From: Oscillospiraceae bacterium
Lineage (GTDB): Bacteria > Bacillota_A > Clostridia > Oscillospirales > Oscillospiraceae
Length of the DNA stretch: 64,000 bases
Direction: 5' to 3'
Assembly (NCBI GenBank): GCA_902786615.1
Contig: CADADE010000015.1
Span: forward strand, 94,843-158,842
Notes under the pieces: model-generated
The model's input: only the letters and a program-made list of their open reading frames with translations
The model's database searches: none
Told to the model about the DNA's origin: nothing
Position numbers and translations under genes: made by a program
Shown here: positions 1 through 8,003 of the stretch, in pieces
Numbering within the stretch: the first letter of the stretch is position 1
How the letters are laid out: each line of letters opens with the position of its first letter

Positions 1-166
1 TGAGCAGCAGCAGGAGAAAGCCCGCCATCACCGACACCGGCATCATGGCATTGCGGATGATTCTCACGCGGTTTCGCAGCACGTTGCAGAGAAGGATCGC
101 CCCGGCGATGAGGCCGCACTGAAGAATAAAGTTCCAAAGCTCGGTGTTCGCGGCAGAATAGTCCAT
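1..166 (-). CDS. GltS-like sodium/glutamate symporter, N-terminal part only
   Basis: Only the first 55 codons lie in the window; the gene runs off the left edge. The ATG is at 166-164 behind GGAGAGAG. The visible part has a short periplasmic-type N-terminus, a first hydrophobic helix (about residues 14-26), a basic loop with Arg-rich LRNRVRIIRN, then a second helix beginning MMPVSVMAGFLLLLL. This helix, basic loop, P-x-S-V-x-A-G-F pattern resembles the start of GltS-family sodium/glutamate symporters. Because only two helices are seen, another permease family is possible. Confidence 0.5.
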   Translation of the reverse strand, partial: MDYSAANTELWNFILQCGLIAGAILLCNVLRNRVRIIRNAMMPVSVMAGFLLLLL

Positions 167-177
167 TTGCTCTCTCC

Positions 178-1302
178 TCAGTTTTTTGCATTCCAGGTCA
201 GCAGATATTTTCGCAGGCAGCAGGGCGCGCATGCGCGTATTTCATAGTACGCGTCCCCCACGGAAAAAAGCAGGATGTTGTCCTTTACCATGGCCATGCT
301 GTCGATCGCGCGGAGGGGGAAGCAATGCCCCGCGATTTCCAGCGCCTCCGGGTGCTGGTACAGGATCCCGGCGCCGAGCGCCGTCTCCCGGTGGCCGCTT
401 TCAACGCGCGCAAGGCGCAGCCCCCCGTCGGAGAACAGAACGCCCTTCGCGTTCTGCACAAGCTCCCGCAGCGCCGCCTGCTGGCGCGCCTCCCATTCGG
501 CAATGCTTGCGACAGGCGTCGGCGGGTCGAAGAAGCCCTCCTCGGTATAGAGAAGATTCAGCCCGCAGTCACAGAGGACCCTGTCCCCTCTCCCGCGAAC
601 CGTGCCGAGTCTCCCGCAGCACGGGCAGATGAAGAAGCCGCGCTCGATGCCCTCGGCCCGGTTTCTGCCCCGGAAGGCGACGTGCTCTTTTTTCTGGCGG
701 GCAAAGGCGTCCTCAAAGAGATCGCGGTCGATGAGGGCCGTGATCTCCGGGCCTTTGTATCGCTTGAGTTCTTCGGGCGCATAGATCCCGACGGGCGCGC
801 CGCGCATCCTGCCGCGCCGCAGTTTTTTCGACCAGCGGGGCAGGCTGAGGTAGCCCCCCTCCAGCCGGTAGGTCACAAGCGGCACGCCGGCGGCGCGGGC
901 GAGCTTGCCCGTGGCCGGAAAGACCGGGTGCGTGAGCCCGTCCCAGGTTGCGTCCCCCTCGGCGAAGACGCAGACCGTGTCCCCCGCTTTCAACGCGCGC
1001 AGCACGGCCTTCACCGTGTCCGCGCCGGAGGCGGCCTTGCGCCGGGGGATCGGGGCCACAGCCCATTCGATGACGTCGGAAAGGATGCCGTGACGGAAAA
1101 GATGCTCACTCGCCACAAAGCGAACGGGGGTTTCGGGAAAGCTCATGGCCAGCAGCAGCGGGTCCCAGTTTGTGACATGGTTCGCCACGATCAGGCAGGG
1201 GCCGTCCACGCGGCAGGGCTCCGCCGTCAGGGAAAAGCGCCCGGTGATATACCCACGCAGCAGCCGCTGCAAAAGCCGCCAGCGCCTTTTGCGGTCAGGC
1301 AT
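178..1302 (-). CDS. 1-acyl-sn-glycerol-3-phosphate acyltransferase (PlsC-like) with C-terminal zinc ribbon
   Basis: PlsC-type enzymes transfer an acyl group to lysophosphatidate at the inner membrane face during phospholipid synthesis. The catalytic H-x4-D motif is visible as NHVTNWD (His42, Asp47), and an FAEGD motif near residues 113-117 matches the second conserved block. At 374 residues it is longer than a plain PlsC of about 200-250 residues. The extra C-terminal half contains CPCCG...CDCG near residues 225-250, a likely zinc ribbon, followed by an unassigned domain. The ATG at 1302 is preferred over an upstream TTG because GAGGGGGG sits about 7 bases before it. The gene follows the GltS-like start by 11 bases in the same direction after that gene's own start, so the two are separately initiated. 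Substrate is not determined by sequence. Confidence 0.8.
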   Translation of the reverse strand: MPDRKRRWRLLQRLLRGYITGRFSLTAEPCRVDGPCLIVANHVTNWDPLLLAMSFPETPVRFVASEHLFRHGILSDVIEWAVAPIPRRKAASGADTVKAVLRALKAGDTVCVFAEGDATWDGLTHPVFPATGKLARAAGVPLVTYRLEGGYLSLPRWSKKLRRGRMRGAPVGIYAPEELKRYKGPEITALIDRDLFEDAFARQKKEHVAFRGRNRAEGIERGFFICPCCGRLGTVRGRGDRVLCDCGLNLLYTEEGFFDPPTPVASIAEWEARQQAALRELVQNAKGVLFSDGGLRLARVESGHRETALGAGILYQHPEALEIAGHCFPLRAIDSMAMVKDNILLFSVGDAYYEIRACAPCCLRKYLLTWNAKN

Positions 1303-1406
1303 GGTGTGCACCCCCCTCAATGATTACCATTTACTGAAAACGCAGATTAATGATTATTTGTTGTTTGTTTTTCTCAAAGGACGCAGCCTGCGTGGATGCG
1401 CCCCCA

Positions 1407-1441
1407 TTCTTTCTTTTTGGCTCTTGCCCAAAAAGAAAGAA
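1407..1441. repeat. Perfect 14-bp inverted repeat in a 430-bp gene-free gap
   Basis: Between the acyltransferase start (1302) and the methyltransferase end (1737) there is no convincing gene. The gap holds a perfect inverted repeat: TTCTTTCTTTTTGG at 1407-1420 and its complement at 1428-1441 with a 7-base loop. Arms are poly-pyrimidine/poly-purine, so as RNA it is a stable hairpin without a typical GC-rich terminator stem. It could be a terminator for the methyltransferase read leftward or a remnant of a dispersed repeat. The rest of the gap shows nothing recognisable. Confidence 0.5.
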
Positions 1442-1736
1442 CGCGCCGCGCCCGGTGTAAGAAAGAAAAAGGCCGCTGAGACGCGATAGATATTTATTCT
1501 GTGTCCGAGCCTTTTCTCCCGCGACTATCGTACTTTTTCCCTTGTCAGGTCGCAAGGACGATACCTTTGTCGCGCAGCCGTCCGCGCTCGGCGCTGCCTG
1601 GGTCCTTTATTCAGCATTGCATCACCCGAATACCGTAGGGGCTGATGCCCTCATCAGCCCGTCGTTTTGCAGTATTGTGTGGTTCTTGGCGAGTCGATCC
1701 GGGGATCGACCCCTGCGCTTTTCATCTATATACGTT

Positions 1737-2878
1737 TTACTTCACCAAATCCAACAAGCTCTGCTGAAAGCCGTAGCGCTCCCGCAGCATTTCGGCCCGC
1801 TCGCGGCTTGTGGTTTTGCGCTTTCCGGTGTAACGGGCGCGGAGCATCAGGTTTTTCGGCGAATGCTCAAAGTCGATGAATTCGATCTCATCCACGGCGT
1901 AGCCCGCGCTCTCCAATACGGCGGCGCGGATGGAATCGGTCAGCAGGGCGCACACGCGCTCGCGGATGATCCCATGCTCGAGCAGCAGATCCAGCTCCCC
2001 CCCTTCCGGATGCTGAGGTTTATCTCGTGCTGGCAGCAGGGCACGGAGAAAATGTACTTCACCCCGTGCTGCACCGCGTAGGCCAGGGCGTAGTCCGTGG
2101 CCGTGTCGCAGGCGTGGAGCGTGACCACCATGTCGATCTTCGTGTCGGCAAGCTTATCGCGCGTCACGTCCGCCACCTCAAAGCGAAGCTGATCGTAGCC
2201 GTAGCGCGCGGCGATCTCGTTGCAGCGCTGCACCACGTCCGCCTTGAGATCATAGCCGATGATCTCCGTTTTCATGCCGCGGCGGACGGCGAAATAATAG
2301 TACAGGATAAAGGTCAGGTACGACTTGCCGCAGCCGAAGTCCAGGATGCGGATGCTCTCGGCCTGTTCGTCCCTGAGCCCCTGGGCGACAAGCTCGACAA
2401 AGCGGTTGATCTGCTTGAATTTATCGTATTTGGAGCGGACGATTTTAAAGTCCTTTGTAAACACGCCGAGATCCACCAGCGCCGGGATGTTCTCCCCCTC
2501 GCGCAGGATGTAATCCTTTTCGCGGTTATGGCTCTGCGCGCCGCCGGGGGGCGATACCACCGCCGCCCCGCCGGTTTTCTTATAGCTGCCGTCGCGCTTC
2601 AAAACATACTGGCGGCTCTCCATCCCGGTCATGAGCATGACCTGGCGGTAACGCCCCTCCAGATTTTCCGCCGCCCAGGCGAGAAGCCCCTCCTCCGTGA
2701 GGTTCAGGTGAAAGGCCTTGTTGTCCTGAAAGCGCTCGGCCTGATAGCGGCGCTCCCCTTTTAGAAGCAGGGGGCGGATCTCCACCTTCGGCGCATCGTT
2801 CTTCTCCGCCGGCTGGGAGAAGACCGCCTTGCTCAGCGTCGGCAGGGCGCGGGCCAGTTCTTCCGTGATGCGCGCCAT
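1737..2878 (-). CDS. Class I SAM-dependent methyltransferase (Methyltransf_32 type), frameshifted
   Basis: The upstream part holds the SAM-binding motif (ILDFGCGKSYLTF) and the THACDT-type motif VVTLHACDTATDYAL followed by VPCCQHE, a pattern typical of Methyltransf_32 proteins that are thought to modify RNA or protein. The reading frame breaks at a run of seven G on the coding strand (C run at 1997-2003). With eight G the protein would continue as KGGELDLLLEHG into the downstream frame that ends at 1737, giving about 380 residues, the expected family length. I therefore describe one gene with a one-base deficit. The start at ATG 2878 has GGTGG upstream; a GTG at 2887 is an alternative. It abuts the rsmI stop, so the two are probably co-transcribed. 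The break may be a sequencing error, a slippage-prone tract, or a true mutation. Confidence 0.75.
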
Positions 2879-2879
2879 G

Positions 2880-3761
2880 TCAGCCACCGAAGAGGCGCTT
2901 GAGATTCAGCGCCGCGGCCTTGAGCTCGTTTTTGCTGTAGGAGTTGTTTTCGTCGGCAAGCACCGCCGCGACGGCCTCCTTCGCCGTGCACCCGCCCGCG
3001 ACCATGGCGTCGACCAGCATGGCCTCGGCGGAGACGGTATGCTCCGTCTTGTTGAAGATATAAGCCTCGTCGATCTCGATGACGACGGCATACTCGCCCT
3101 TGTCGTAATTGCCCTTGGCAAGAAGCTGCTCTTTTACCTCGGCGGGTGTGCCGCGAAAGCTCATCTCATGCAGCTTTGTGAGATCGTTGCACAGGCACAT
3201 GCGGCACAGGGCGCCGCTGTCGATGAAGAAATCCACCAGCTCCATGATGCGCTTGGGGGATTCGTAGAGGGCGAAGGTGCGCGTGTCGCCATGGCGCATT
3301 TTTTCCAGCAGTCTCCGCCGCTCCGCGTTTTCACGGGGGAAGAAGCCGTAAAACAGGAAGCTCGACAGATCGAAGCCCGAAACGGACAGCGCCGTCACCG
3401 CGGCGCAGCAGCCGGGCACGCCGATCACGGGGATGCCCGCCTCCACGGCGGCCTTGATGAGTTCGTTGCCGGGGTCTGAAATGCAGGGCGTGCCCGCGTC
3501 GGTGATGACGGCGACGCTTTTGCCCTCCAGCATCTCGCCGATAAAGTATTTTGCCTTGCCGTATTCGTTGAATTTATGGTTGGAGACAAGCTTGTTGCGG
3601 ATTTCGAGTTTTCCGAGCAACACCATGGAGCGGCGCGTGTCCTCGGCCGCGATGATGTCCACATCCTGGAGGATCTGTCTGCCCCGCGGCGACATGTCCC
3701 TGGAGTTTCCGATGGGCGTTGCGACGATGTAAAGCTTTCCGGTCTGTGCAGTTTCGTTCAT
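2880..3761 (-). CDS. rsmI: 16S rRNA (cytidine-1402-2'-O)-methyltransferase RsmI
   Basis: RsmI methylates the 2'-hydroxyl of C1402 in the decoding centre of the 30S subunit. The N-terminus GKLYIVATPIGNSRDMSPR and the following IIAAEDTR are diagnostic of the RsmI branch of the tetrapyrrole-methylase fold. ITDAGTPCISDPG and VIGVPGCCAAVTAL match the conserved SAM-binding loops, and FYGFFPR a later block. The ATG at 3761 gives 293 residues, the usual length; an upstream in-frame extension is not homologous. It precedes the frameshifted methyltransferase with no gap, suggesting an RNA-modification operon. Confidence 0.95.
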   Translation of the reverse strand: MNETAQTGKLYIVATPIGNSRDMSPRGRQILQDVDIIAAEDTRRSMVLLGKLEIRNKLVSNHKFNEYGKAKYFIGEMLEGKSVAVITDAGTPCISDPGNELIKAAVEAGIPVIGVPGCCAAVTALSVSGFDLSSFLFYGFFPRENAERRRLLEKMRHGDTRTFALYESPKRIMELVDFFIDSGALCRMCLCNDLTKLHEMSFRGTPAEVKEQLLAKGNYDKGEYAVVIEIDEAYIFNKTEHTVSAEAMLVDAMVAGGCTAKEAVAAVLADENNSYSKNELKAAALNLKRLFGG

Positions 3762-3849
3762 GGCGATACCTGTCCTGATAAAAATTTTAAGTTTATTATA
3801 ACCCACCCAAACCGCCATGGCAAGAAGAAGAATGGCCTCGCACCCGGCT

Positions 3850-4015
3850 TTGCCTTCCCCTTGAGGGGAAGGTGGATCGCCCCGATCCCCCGCGAGGGGC
3901 GAGACGGATGAGGTGGAGGCTGCGTTTTTTTACCAAGGCTGTTCAGACCGCGAGGGTGACACCTCATCCGCCCCAGTTTGCGAACTGGGGCACCTTCCCC
4001 TCAAGGGGAAGGCAA
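3850..4015. repeat. Modular palindromic repeat, copy A1
   Basis: The gap between rsmI and hpf contains two hairpins pointing at each other: CCTTCCCCTTGAGGGGAAGG near 3856-3875 and the matching CACCTTCCCCTCAAGGGGAAGG near 3989-4010, with CCCCAGTTTGCGAACTGGGG between. CGGATGAGG and CCTCATCCG flank the centre, so the whole block is an imperfect long palindrome. Related blocks occur at 9957-10085, 17236-17392, 19940-20045 and 51975-52115, always intergenic. Confidence 0.75.
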
Positions 4016-4057
4016 AGATAACCGTTTTTGTTCCTTAAGATTTGACATTGAGGCAAC

Positions 4058-4084
4058 AAAAACACCGGGGATCTCTCCCCGGTG
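4058..4084 (-). terminator. Rho-independent terminator of hpf
   Basis: Read on the minus strand just past the hpf stop, a 9-bp perfect stem (4084-4076 with 4071-4063, loop of four) is followed by TTTTTGTT. This is a standard intrinsic terminator ending the hpf transcript. Confidence 0.85.
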
Positions 4085-4101
4085 CGTTAAGCATATATGA
4101 C

Positions 4102-4653
4102 TTAATCCAGGTTCAGCCCGTCGTCGCAGATCAGGCCGTAGCCGCCCTGTTTGCGCTTGTAGACCACGGAAAAAGCCTCGTCCGCGTCCATGTTCTTGAA
4201 CACGAAGAACTCATGCCCCAGCAGGTTCATCTGCAAAATCGCCTCCTCAGGCGACATGGGCTTGATGGAGAAGCGCTTCGAGCGGATGATCTTGAAATCC
4301 TCCGGCTCCTCCTCGACCGCGGGCTCGAAGACGGGTCTGACTTCCTTTTCCAGCGCGCCCTCGCGCAGCTTCTTCTCGAGGCGGGTCTTGTTGCGGCGGA
4401 TCTGGCGCTCGATCGCGGCGACGCCGGAGTCGACGGAGGCGTACATATCGTTGGTAAGCTCGCTTGCGCGGTAGAACATGCCGTTGTTGTGGATGGTGAT
4501 TTCAGCCTTATGGCGGCCGCGCTCGATACTGAAGGTGACGTAAGCCTCGCCCTCGTTCTTGAACAGGCGGTCAAGCTTGCCGATCTTCTTCATCGCGTAG
4601 GCGCGCAGCTCCTCCGAGGAGTCCATCTTTTTCTCGGTAAACGTAAACTTCAT
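4102..4653 (-). CDS. hpf: Ribosome hibernation-promoting factor, long form
   Basis: Long HPF binds the 30S subunit and dimerises 70S ribosomes into inactive 100S particles under starvation. Residues 1-100 form the S30AE domain (MKFTFTEKKMDSSEELRAY start, then KLDRLFKN and the basic AIERQIRRNKTRLEKKLR helix). Residues 125-183 form the C-terminal dimerisation domain (FKIIRSKRFSIKPMSPEEA, then QMNLLGHEFFVFKN). The length of 183 residues fits the long form found in Firmicutes. The ATG at 4653 is chosen because AAAGGAG lies 8 bases upstream and homology starts there. It has its own terminator and is apparently monocistronic. Confidence 0.96.
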   Translation of the reverse strand: MKFTFTEKKMDSSEELRAYAMKKIGKLDRLFKNEGEAYVTFSIERGRHKAEITIHNNGMFYRASELTNDMYASVDSGVAAIERQIRRNKTRLEKKLREGALEKEVRPVFEPAVEEEPEDFKIIRSKRFSIKPMSPEEAILQMNLLGHEFFVFKNMDADEAFSVVYKRKQGGYGLICDDGLNLD

Positions 4654-4715
4654 CGGTGACAACTCCTTTCTTTTTCGTACCATCAAAAAACGAAAGTCCG
4701 TTTTCTGTCGAAACG

Positions 4716-4721
4716 ATTATA
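4716..4721 (-). promoter_or_regulatory. Probable -10 element of hpf
   Basis: A consensus TATAAT on the minus strand lies about 65 bases before the hpf start. The -35 region is poor, so an activator or alternative contact may be involved. Confidence 0.45.
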
Positions 4722-4906
4722 CCACAAAATCGCTTAAAAAAGAAGAAGGATTTCTCCGCTTTCCAACAATCGGTAATTTTGCCGATTTTTGCACGGCAGT
4801 TTTGTACAGGTTTCCAAATTTTCAGCTCTCGCTTGTATTTCTGACCTGGTCTGATAAACTCATTCTGAAACGATTTCCCTAATACCGAAGGAACGAGGTG
4901 CCCGCT

Positions 4907-6136
4907 ATGTATTCCTTGCGCAGAGTCCTTTCCCTGCTGCTGATTGCGGCGATGCTGTTCTCCCTGAGCTGTGAAGCCTTTGCCGCGACGATCACCCTCC
5001 CCGCGGCGCTGAAGGAGATAGACGAGGAAGCCTTCTACGGGGACGAGTCCCTGGATGAGGTCGTACTGCCCTACGGCGCGACGACCATCGGCCCGCTCGC
5101 CTTTGCCTGCAGCGGGCTGAAGCAGATCATCATTCCGGATACCGTCACCGAGATCGCTGCAGACGCGTTTGAGGGGGCGGCAGATGTGACGATCCTGTCG
5201 TCCACAGACAGCTACGCCAAATTGTACGCGGAGAGATATGGTCTTTCCTGGGAGGACGATGGTAATTATTATGCATCCGAACTTGACGGAGCGTTCAAAG
5301 GCAAAACAATCGCCTTCATGGGCGATAGCCTGATAGGCAATTTCAATGACCATACCGGGATTTGCGCAATCCTTGCAGAGCTTACTGGTGCCACAGTAAT
5401 CAATTGCGCTTTCGGTGGTACAAGAATGGCATACAGTTATTCCGTCTATGGCGATGCTACACCGGGGGCGACAGGTTATAGAGACGGCGCGACAGACTCC
5501 CAAATAAACCAGGTAAACCAATATAGACTCTGGAACACATTGTCTGGCTATGCTCTTGCACAGGCGATTGCAACGGGCTCTTGGATCGCGCAGGAAAATG
5601 CGGTTGCAAATCTGTCACTTGGACTTTCCTACTTTTCTTCAAGATTAGCCGACCTTGAAGCTGTGGATTGGACAAAAGTCGACTACCTTATGTGGGATTA
5701 TGGAACGAATGATTTTACATCGAGGGTGAAAGTGTCAGATTCTGAAAACACATCTAACTACTTTGCCTTTGATAACGCATACAGAAAGGCAATAGAAACA
5801 ATTCTGACCGCATACCCAAATATAAAAATCATTCCGATTACGCCTATGTACAGATGGTGGAACAGCGCTGGCGCGTTTGTAGATGATAGCAATACACACA
5901 CAGAAAACGATTACACCGGTGTATCACGACTCTTAACTGCTTTTGCAGAGACAGCACAAGCAGTAGCAAAAGAGAGCCAGCTTCCATGTATAGATATTTA
6001 TAACAATTTAGGCGTGAACAGATCAAACTATCTGGATTTTTTCAACTCTACAGATGGAGTGCACCCAAATGCCAACGGAAGAAATCAATATGCGCATTAT
6101 GTGAATTCCCAATTGAACGCATTAGAAACAAGCTAA
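4907..6136 (+). CDS. Secreted LRR_5 / SGNH-hydrolase protein
   Basis: The product has a signal peptide (hydrophobic LLLIAAMLFSLS ending in AFAA, about residues 1-28), one or two BspA-like leucine-rich repeats (LPAALKEIDEEAFYG, IIIPDTVTEIAADAF, about residues 29-100), then a GDSL/SGNH hydrolase domain. The GDS block is IAFMGDSLIG near residue 139, the G block is CAFGGTRM, the N block is YGTNDF, and the catalytic Asp-His pair is in DGVHPN near the C-terminus. SGNH enzymes are esterases or acetyl-hydrolases; the target is unknown and could be surface glycan. Start ATG 4907 has GAGG 8 bases upstream; a GTG at 4898 is less likely. From about 5215 onward the gene is clearly more AT-rich and uses different codons from its first third, suggesting a joined domain of other origin. 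Confidence 0.85.
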   Translation: MYSLRRVLSLLLIAAMLFSLSCEAFAATITLPAALKEIDEEAFYGDESLDEVVLPYGATTIGPLAFACSGLKQIIIPDTVTEIAADAFEGAADVTILSSTDSYAKLYAERYGLSWEDDGNYYASELDGAFKGKTIAFMGDSLIGNFNDHTGICAILAELTGATVINCAFGGTRMAYSYSVYGDATPGATGYRDGATDSQINQVNQYRLWNTLSGYALAQAIATGSWIAQENAVANLSLGLSYFSSRLADLEAVDWTKVDYLMWDYGTNDFTSRVKVSDSENTSNYFAFDNAYRKAIETILTAYPNIKIIPITPMYRWWNSAGAFVDDSNTHTENDYTGVSRLLTAFAETAQAVAKESQLPCIDIYNNLGVNRSNYLDFFNSTDGVHPNANGRNQYAHYVNSQLNALETS

Positions 6137-6190
6137 TATCTATAAAACTCCGAACTTTGAAGGACGCAGATTTCGGGGAGGTTTCCAAAA

Positions 6191-6220
6191 ATGCGCCCCC
6201 CGTGAAGACGGGAGGCGCAT
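6191..6220 (-). terminator. Terminator between convergent genes
   Basis: A 13-bp stem with one mismatch (6191-6203 and 6208-6220, loop GAAG) is followed on the minus strand by TTTTGG, so it terminates the LRR gene at 6225. It may also slow the convergent SGNH transcript. Confidence 0.75.
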
Positions 6221-6224
6221 CCGT

Positions 6225-8003
6225 TCAGAAGATCACTTCGCAGTTGGGCAGGGCGTAGCACAGGGCGTTGACGTCCGTGATGCTCAGGGGGTTGCCGGTG
6301 AGGCGCAGGGAGCGCAGATTCGTCAGATTCATGAGCGCCTGCAGGGAACTGATCTGGTTATACGACAGATCCAGGGTCTGGAGGTTCGGCATCATGGACA
6401 GCGGCGTCAGATCCGAGAGATTGTTGTAGCTCAGGTTCAGATTGGTGACGGTGTAGCGGCAGTCCGCGAAGATGAAGGGGTAAATGTTGGAGATCATATT
6501 CACGCTCAGATCCACCGTCTGAAGCTCATTGAGCTGCTGCACGGCGGTGATGTCCGTGATGTTCTGCCCCGCAAGGTGCAGCTCCGTCGTGTCGCTCGGC
6601 ACCGTGCGGCCGTCAAAACCGACGTTGGTCGCCATGGCGGAATGCGTCACCATGCACCCGGGCATATACATTCTGAGCGTGTCCACGCCGTAGGCCGTGA
6701 GGCCCGGATTGTCCGTGACGTTGAGCGTGCCGAGAGACTGCAGGCCCTGGAGATAGCCCACATCCTGATCGCTGAGGCCGGTCTGGGCAAGGCCGAGCGT
6801 CGTGAGGTTTTTGAGCTTTCTGAGGCCCGAGAAATCCCGGATGGGATTGCCGTCGAGATACAGTGTGCCGAGCCCCGTCATCATGGTCAGGGCCGAGGTG
6901 GAGCTCACCGCGTTGCCGGCGGCGTTCAGGAAATACAGGGTGGAAATGCCCATCAGCGGGCGCAGATCGCTCACGCTGTTGTTGGAGATATCCAGCCACT
7001 GGAGATAGGGCAGATTCATCAGCGGGCTCAGGTCGCTCACGTTATTGCCGCTTAAATTCAGATGGGTGATGTACTGGCAGCCGGAGAGAGCCGATATGTC
7101 CCAGATGCCCATGTCGCTCAGGTCGAGATCCGTGACGTTTGCCGAGAAGGTCACGCCGCCGAAGCTGATATCCTGCATCTCCTGCTGGGCCTTCTCGCTG
7201 TGCACGGCGCAGGCGGGCAGGGCTTTGGAGAGCTCGGAAAGCTGACTCTCTGTCAGCTCGATGCCCTTGATGCTGAGGCTTTTGAGATTAGAGAGCGAAT
7301 AGAGGGGGCTGAAATCCCGGATGGGATTGTTGTCCAGATACAGGGTGCGCAGATTCGTCAGGGCGGACAGCGGCGTCAGATCCATGATTTCATTGCCGCT
7401 GAGATTCAGCGTCACAAGACCGCCCAGCATGGAAAGCCGCGAAACGTCCCGCAGGACATTGTCCGCCATGGAGAGGCTGTCGATGGCGTAAAGCTGTGTG
7501 ACCTCATAGAGCGAGGCGTCGCCGAGGTTCATCTTGTCCAGCACGAGGCGGGTGGTGTTCACCGGGTAATCCTTGCCCGCGATGCGCACGGTCTCGGTCG
7601 CGCCCTGGTTTTTGCGCATGGTCTCCACCTCGCCGATGCGCGAGGCCACGGAGGGCTTGTTCATGTCCATCATGCGCAGCACCTCCAGGGTCTTGGTGTA
7701 GTTGCCCTGGAGCTGATAGCAGTCGGCCATGAGAAGCAGGCATTCCTCCGTCTTCTCGATGGAGGACGCCTTGCGCAGCATGGCCAGCGCCCCGTCGTAG
7801 TCCTTGTTGTAGAAGAGCTGCTGCGCCTGGTTCATGTAGTCGTTGTAGCTGCGGTTATCCGAGACGCCCATGAACACCACGGCCATGGCGAACACGAACA
7901 CCGCCGCCAGCACCGTGCAGATCAGCACAGCCCGCTTTCGGTTCGGTCTTCTCCTGACAGCGGCAGCGCCCGGGGCGCGGGCGTCTGTCATCCGATTACG
8001 CAT
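6225..8003 (-). CDS. Membrane-anchored TPR and leucine-rich-repeat protein
   Basis: A basic N-terminus (RRRPNRKR) precedes one transmembrane helix at about residues 26-47, so the rest should lie outside the membrane. Residues 52-125 contain two TPR-like helical pairs (AQQLFYNKDYDGALAML, LLMADCYQLQGNYTKTLEVL). Residues 150-590 are internalin-type leucine-rich repeats of about 22 residues, many with LNLSGN, LYLDNNPIRDFSPL and LDLSYNQISSL consensus, in about three blocks separated by TDL/TEL restart segments. No LPXTG or catalytic motif is seen. It is translated from an ATG overlapping the end of the upstream gene by 8 bases (ATGCGTAA), implying translational coupling. A role in surface protein-protein contact is inferred from the repeats only. 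Confidence 0.85.
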   Translation of the reverse strand: MRNRMTDARAPGAAAVRRRPNRKRAVLICTVLAAVFVFAMAVVFMGVSDNRSYNDYMNQAQQLFYNKDYDGALAMLRKASSIEKTEECLLLMADCYQLQGNYTKTLEVLRMMDMNKPSVASRIGEVETMRKNQGATETVRIAGKDYPVNTTRLVLDKMNLGDASLYEVTQLYAIDSLSMADNVLRDVSRLSMLGGLVTLNLSGNEIMDLTPLSALTNLRTLYLDNNPIRDFSPLYSLSNLKSLSIKGIELTESQLSELSKALPACAVHSEKAQQEMQDISFGGVTFSANVTDLDLSDMGIWDISALSGCQYITHLNLSGNNVSDLSPLMNLPYLQWLDISNNSVSDLRPLMGISTLYFLNAAGNAVSSTSALTMMTGLGTLYLDGNPIRDFSGLRKLKNLTTLGLAQTGLSDQDVGYLQGLQSLGTLNVTDNPGLTAYGVDTLRMYMPGCMVTHSAMATNVGFDGRTVPSDTTELHLAGQNITDITAVQQLNELQTVDLSVNMISNIYPFIFADCRYTVTNLNLSYNNLSDLTPLSMMPNLQTLDLSYNQISSLQALMNLTNLRSLRLTGNPLSITDVNALCYALPNCEVIF

